In this document: piece by piece, positions 39,091 to 42,598 of the stretch
Numbering within the stretch: the first letter of the stretch is position 1
Layout: each line of letters begins with the position of its first letter
NCBI GenBank assembly: GCA_965279195.1
Contig: CBDIHP010000014.1
Span: forward strand, 1 to 42,598
Reading direction: 5' to 3'
DNA from: CBDIHP01 sp965279195
GTDB taxonomy: Bacteria; Planctomycetota; Planctomycetia; Isosphaerales; Isosphaeraceae
Length of the DNA: 42,598 nucleotides
The notes under the pieces: model-generated
The model's database searches: none
Seen by the model: only the letters and a program-made list of their open reading frames with translations
Told to the model about the DNA's origin: nothing
Made by a program: the position numbers and the translations under genes

Positions 39091-40073
39091 ATGCGGCGTT
39101 CGAGGGCCGGGGCCCGGGGGGCGGCGAAGCCCTACGATTCGACGACGAAGGACCTGGTCGACGCGCATCCGCTGGACTGGCTCCGCCTGGCGGGGCTGGC
39201 GGCCGACGGGGAGGTGCAGGTCGTCGACGCCGACCTCTCGACGGTCAACGCGCAGTCGGACAAGGTGATCCGGATCGTCGGGGCGATGGCGAGGATCATC
39301 CATTTCGAACTCCAGGCCGGCCCGGCCCCCCGGCTGGCGATGCGGATCCTGCGGTATCATGCGCTGCTGGATTACCGACATCGGCTGCCGGTGCAGAGCA
39401 TCCTCGTCCTGCTGCGACCGGAGGCCGACAGCCCCCCGGCTCGACGGCCTGCTGAGGCGGGCCTTGCCGGGCGGCGCCGACGATCACATCGTTTTCCGGT
39501 ATGATGTGCTGAGGCTCTGGGAGATCCCGGTCGAAGAGATCCTCAAGGGAGGGCTCGGGACGCTGCCGCTGGCGCTCCTGGCCCGCCTGGGCAAGTCACG
39601 CCCGCCGGACGTGGTCCGGGAGCTGGTCAAGCGGATCGATCGGGAGGCCGAGCCGTCCGAGGCCGACACGCTGCTGACCAGCGCGTTCATCCTGTCGGGG
39701 ATGCGGTTCGCCAAGGGGGAGAACGACATGCTCTTCTTGAAGATCAAGGAACTGAGGGAGTCGTCGGGATAGCCAGTCGATCCTCGAAGAGGGGCGAGAT
39801 GAGGGGATCAAGCTGGGGATCAGCCAGGGGATCGGTCAGGGGGAACTGAACGAGGCCCGACAGATCGTGCTGCGGCTGGGGAAGAAGCGGTTCGGCGAGG
39901 CGGATGGGGCGACGCGGGCGATCGTCGAGGGGCTGACGGACGTCGAGGTGCTGCATCAGATCATCGAGCGGATCCTCGACGCCAAGGACTGGTCGGAAGC
40001 GCTCGGCCCTCCGGCGATGGCGAAGCCGCGTCGGCGAGGGAAGAAGCCGGCCGAGGGGCCCAGGGGGAGTTGA
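39091..40073 (+). CDS. Rpn/PD-(D/E)XK nuclease-like protein (two +1 frameshifts)
   Basis: About 327 residues after correction. It fits the Rpn/transposase_31-like group of PD-(D/E)XK proteins: an N-terminal STKDLVDAHPLDWLRLAGL, a core with IIHFELQAGPAPRLAMRILR and YHALL (the E-x-Q motif), then ALLARLGKSRPPDVVRELV and a DUF4351-like C-terminus (EARQIVLRLGKKRFGEAD, VEVLHQIIERILDAKDW). GGAGGAG sits just before the ATG. Frame breaks are in a six-C run at 39432-39437 and near 39767-39773, the second creating a TAG. Removing one base at each gives a continuous protein. Such proteins are thought to act in DNA recombination, but this family member is untested. Confidence 0.75.
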
Positions 40074-40272
40074 GGGCCCTCGGCCGGGGCGGCCTCGGTT
40101 GACAGGGGCCGGGCCGCGTTGTTGCGCCGGGGGGGTGGGCGCGTTGGAACCGGGCAACGGCGTGTCGCGTCGCACACGTGGATGGAGTACGATGGGACGA
40201 GCGGCCGCGGATCGGCTCCATCCATAGAGACGAAGGGCGTTAACGCGACCGCCGGCCCGCCGAGCCGTCCCC

Positions 40273-40900
40273 ATGCTGCTCCACGAAGGCGAGACGACCG
40301 ACGGGGCCCTGCTGCTCCGCCTGGGCGACTGGGCCGACCACCAGGCGTGGGCCGAGTTCGTGCGGCGGTATGACGCCCAGGGTCCGCCGCCACTGTCGGG
40401 CCTACCGGTTCGACCCCGAGACCCTCGAAGAGCTCTGCCAGCGGATCTGGATCGACCTCGCCCGCTGCCTCAAGACCTACCGATACGACCCCAGCCGGCG
40501 GTTCCGCTCCTGGCTCGGCCGGCTCTGCCGGTCGCGGGCCATCGACCTCTATCGCCAGCGCAAGGCCGAGTCGCTCAAGCGATCCGACGGGGCCCCCGCC
40601 GACCTGTTCGACCCCGACGGCCTGCCGGCCGAGTTCGAGCCGGACGACGACAGCGGCTCGGACCGCCCCGCCCTGCTGATCCAGGCCGAGGCGATCCAGG
40701 CGGCCGTCCGGGCCCGGGTCGACGACCGCACCTGGCGGGTCTTCTGGGCCATCGCCGTCGAGGGGGACGCGGTGCGCGAGACGGCCGAGGCCGAGGGCCT
40801 GTCGTACGCCGCCGCGTTCGCGTCGCAGAAGCGCGTCCGGCGGATGCTCCGCGAGGAGGCGGCGCGGATGAACCCGGGGGGGGCCGCTCCATGTCCCTGA
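40273..40900 (+). CDS. ECF-type sigma factor (one +1 frameshift)
   Basis: About 208 residues after correction. Sigma region 2 covers LGDWADHQAWAEFVRRYDAQ, then LEELCQRIWIDLARCLKTYR and FRSWLGRLCRSRAIDLYRQR; region 4 is DDRTWRVFWAIAVEGDAVRE and AEGLSYAAAFASQKRVRRML. One extra G in the GGG at 40380-40382 breaks the frame after YDAQ; without it VRRHCRAYRFDPETLEE continues. The start ATG 40273 lacks a clear ribosome-binding site. The stop overlaps the kinase start by 10 bases. Sigma-kinase neighbours are a known planctomycete theme, with the kinase thought to control the sigma factor in place of an anti-sigma factor. Confidence 0.85.
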
Positions 40901-42598
40901 CCCCTCTCACCCCGACCTCCCCCGCCTGCCCGCGCGATGGGGACCTCGCCCGGCTCGGGCTGGACTCGCTGGACGACGCCCAGTTCCATGACATCGAGGC
41001 CCACGTCCACGGGTGCGAATCCTGCCAGGAGCGCCTGGAGCAGCTCGCCCGGATCGACACGCCGCAGCCGGGGCCGGCCCGCCCGCCGTCCGCCCCGGTG
41101 CCCGCCCCGGAGATCCCCGGCTACCTCCTGGGCCGGGAACTCGGGCGAGGGGGCAGCGGCGTGGTGTACGAGGCGGTCCAGACGCTGCTGGGCCGCCGGG
41201 TCGCGATCAAGGTGCTGGCCTCGGGCCCCGCGCTCGACCCGGCGACCCGGTCGCGGTGGCTCCGCGAGGCCCGGGCCATCGGCAAGGTTCGGCACCCGGG
41301 GATCGTCCGGCTCTACGAGGCGGGCGAGCACGACGGCCGGCCGTTCCTGGGTGCTCGACCTGATCCCCGGCGGGAGCCTCCGCGACCGCGCGGAGGGCCC
41401 GATCCCCGCGCGCGAGGCCGCCCGGCTGGTGGCCGAGGTCGCCGGGGCGGCGCACGAGGTCCACCGCGCGGGGATCCTGCACCTGGACATCAAGCCCTCG
41501 AACATCCTGCTCGACGGCCCGGCGGACGGCGACTGGGCGGGCATGGCTCCGTTGCTGTCGGATTTCGGCATCGCGCTCGACGAGGGGGACGGCCAGGGGG
41601 AGTCGAGCGTCTCCGGCGGCCTCGGCGCGAGGGGGACCCCGGCGTACATGGCCCCCGAGCAGGTGTCGGGCCGGCGCGCGGGGGTCGGGCCGCAGGCGGA
41701 CGTGTTCGCGCTCGGGGCGACGCTCTACTGCCTGCTCGCCGGCCGGTCGCCGTTCCAGGGCGCGTCGCCGATCGAGACGCTCGACCTGCTCCGATCGCGC
41801 GACCCCGCGCCCCTGCGGGCGTTGCTCCCCGCCCTGCACCGCGACCTGGAGACGATCTGCCTGGCCTGCCTCCAGAAGGACCCGTCGAAGCGCTACGCCT
41901 CGGCCGCCGACCTCGCCGCCGACCTCCGCCGATGGCTCGCGGGGGAGCCGATCCGGGCGAGGGCGGAGTCGCACGCCGAGAAGTGGCTCCGATGGTGCCG
42001 ACGCCGGCCCGCGCAGGCGGCGCTGGGGGCCGCCCTGGCGGCGACCGTGGTCGCGAGCCTCGTCGGCCTGACGGCGCTCTGGCGTCGGAGCGAATCCCAG
42101 CGGATCCGCGCCGAGGTGGCGCTGCGGCGCGCGGAGCAGCAGGAATCGACGGCCAACGACGCCATCGGCGACCTCCTCGGCCTGCTCCAGCAGACGGTCG
42201 ACTCGCCCGAGACGCTGATCAGCGAGCGGGTCGGGTCTCAGCGCGAGGTGATCCTGGAGCTGACCGCCAAGTTGAGGCGGAGCCGGAGCCTGACCCCGAA
42301 CCAGGCGCTGCAGGCCGCGGCCCTGGAGTCGAGGATGGCACAGTACCGCATCCGCAAGAGCGACTTCCCGGGGGCCTTCCGGCTCCTCCGGGACGCCGCC
42401 GGCCTCCTCGAAGGGTTCTCGGGCCAGCTCGAATCCGACCCGAACCTGGCCGACCAGTACGCCCGGACCTTGCTGGCCTCGGCCTCGCAGTGCATCACCT
42501 ACGAGCAGATGGAGGAGGGCGTCCGCGAGGGGCTCCGGGCCCGGGAGATCCTGCTGCGGCACGTGAAGAGCCCGGCATCGCACGACGCCTACATGGAG
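40891..42598 (+). CDS. Serine/threonine protein kinase with zinc-finger-like N-terminus (partial, one +1 frameshift)
   Basis: At least 569 residues, open at the right edge. Residues 30-52 contain AHVHGCESCQERLEQL, an H-x3-C-x2-C pattern as in zinc-binding anti-sigma domains. The kinase domain follows: LGRELGRGGSGVVYEAV, VAIKVL (Lys), ILHLDIKPSNILL (H-L-D in place of H-R-D), DFGIAL, GTPAYMAPEQ, ADVFALGATLYCLLAG. A membrane helix (LGAALAATVVASLVGLTALW) comes next, then a helical TPR-like sensor. One extra G at 41349-41351 shifts the frame between RPFL and LDLIPGGSLRDR. The start overlaps the sigma gene by 10 bases, so the two are coupled and probably act together. Confidence 0.88.
   Translation, partial: MSLTPLTPTSPACPRDGDLARLGLDSLDDAQFHDIEAHVHGCESCQERLEQLARIDTPQPGPARPPSAPVPAPEIPGYLLGRELGRGGSGVVYEAVQTLLGRRVAIKVLASGPALDPATRSRWLREARAIGKVRHPGIVRLYEAGEHDGRPFLGARPDPRREPPRPRGGPDPRARGRPAGGRGRRGGARGPPRGDPAPGHQALEHPARRPGGRRLGGHGSVAVGFRHRARRGGRPGGVERLRRPRREGDPGVHGPRAGVGPARGGRAAGGRVRARGDALLPARRPVAVPGRVADRDARPAPIARPRAPAGVAPRPAPRPGDDLPGLPPEGPVEALRLGRRPRRRPPPMARGGADPGEGGVARREVAPMVPTPARAGGAGGRPGGDRGREPRRPDGALASERIPADPRRGGAAARGAAGIDGQRRHRRPPRPAPADGRLARDADQRAGRVSARGDPGADRQVEAEPEPDPEPGAAGRGPGVEDGTVPHPQERLPGGLPAPPGRRRPPRRVLGPARIRPEPGRPVRPDLAGLGLAVHHLRADGGGRPRGAPGPGDPAAAREEPGIARRLHG

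Noticed and set aside
32480..41355. Programmed frameshifting or phase variation as the cause of the frame breaks
   Set aside because: Breaks occur in unrelated genes including a sigma factor and a kinase, are all +1, and lack a common slippery site; a technical cause is simpler. Kept open only for the FG-GAP gene.

Overview
The window is a GC-rich chromosomal segment from a planctomycete, most likely of the Isosphaeraceae (Singulisphaera/Paludisphaera type). That placement is inferred from two DUF1559 prepilin-like proteins, a secreted FG-GAP protein with an LEPR-XLL-like N-terminus, an ECF sigma factor overlapping a Hanks-type kinase gene, several Uma2 genes, and an EF-Tu with a planctomycete-like switch I. 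No phage, insertion sequence, CRISPR array or rRNA gene is visible.

Layout. 1-2.3 kb: the end of an Imm21-like gene, then on the minus strand a retropepsin-like protease coupled to a DUF5678-like protein, and two Uma2 genes. 2.7-13.9 kb: the translation/transcription core in ancestral order: tRNA-Thr(TGT), tRNA-Tyr, tRNA-Gly, tRNA-Thr(GGT), tuf, rpmG, tRNA-Trp, secE, nusG, rplK, rplA, rplJ, rplL, rpoB. rpoC does not follow rpoB: rpoB has its own promoter-like site and terminator, and two tandem Uma2 paralogues come next. 15.9-18.8 kb: a small lipoprotein, a DUF1559 protein and a class V aminotransferase with a secretion signal. 18.9-23.6 kb: a seven-heme TPR cytochrome, a Tat-exported intradiol dioxygenase, a lipid kinase and a dienelactone hydrolase. 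23.8-31.9 kb: sulfotransferase, galactokinase, inositol-monophosphatase family protein, ABC exporter, secreted M24 peptidase and two unknown proteins. 32.1-42.6 kb: the secreted FG-GAP/Ig-like protein, an NRANARKSTGP-type protein, a small membrane protein, a second DUF1559 protein, an Rpn/PD-(D/E)XK-like protein, the ECF sigma factor and the kinase, which runs off the right edge.

Two window-wide patterns stand out. First, two families of short GC-rich inverted repeats (type 1 with a GGGTCTCC-n-GACCC core; type 2 with a TGGAGTGCGG start) lie between genes, often directly against stop codons, and one supplies the C-terminus of a protein. Second, every gene from 1 to 32.4 kb reads cleanly, but six genes between 32.4 and 41.4 kb carry 13 frameshifts. 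All 13 are net +1 and most fall in short homopolymers, so a local sequence-quality problem is more likely than real gene decay. Those six genes are annotated as single CDSs with the shift positions stated.
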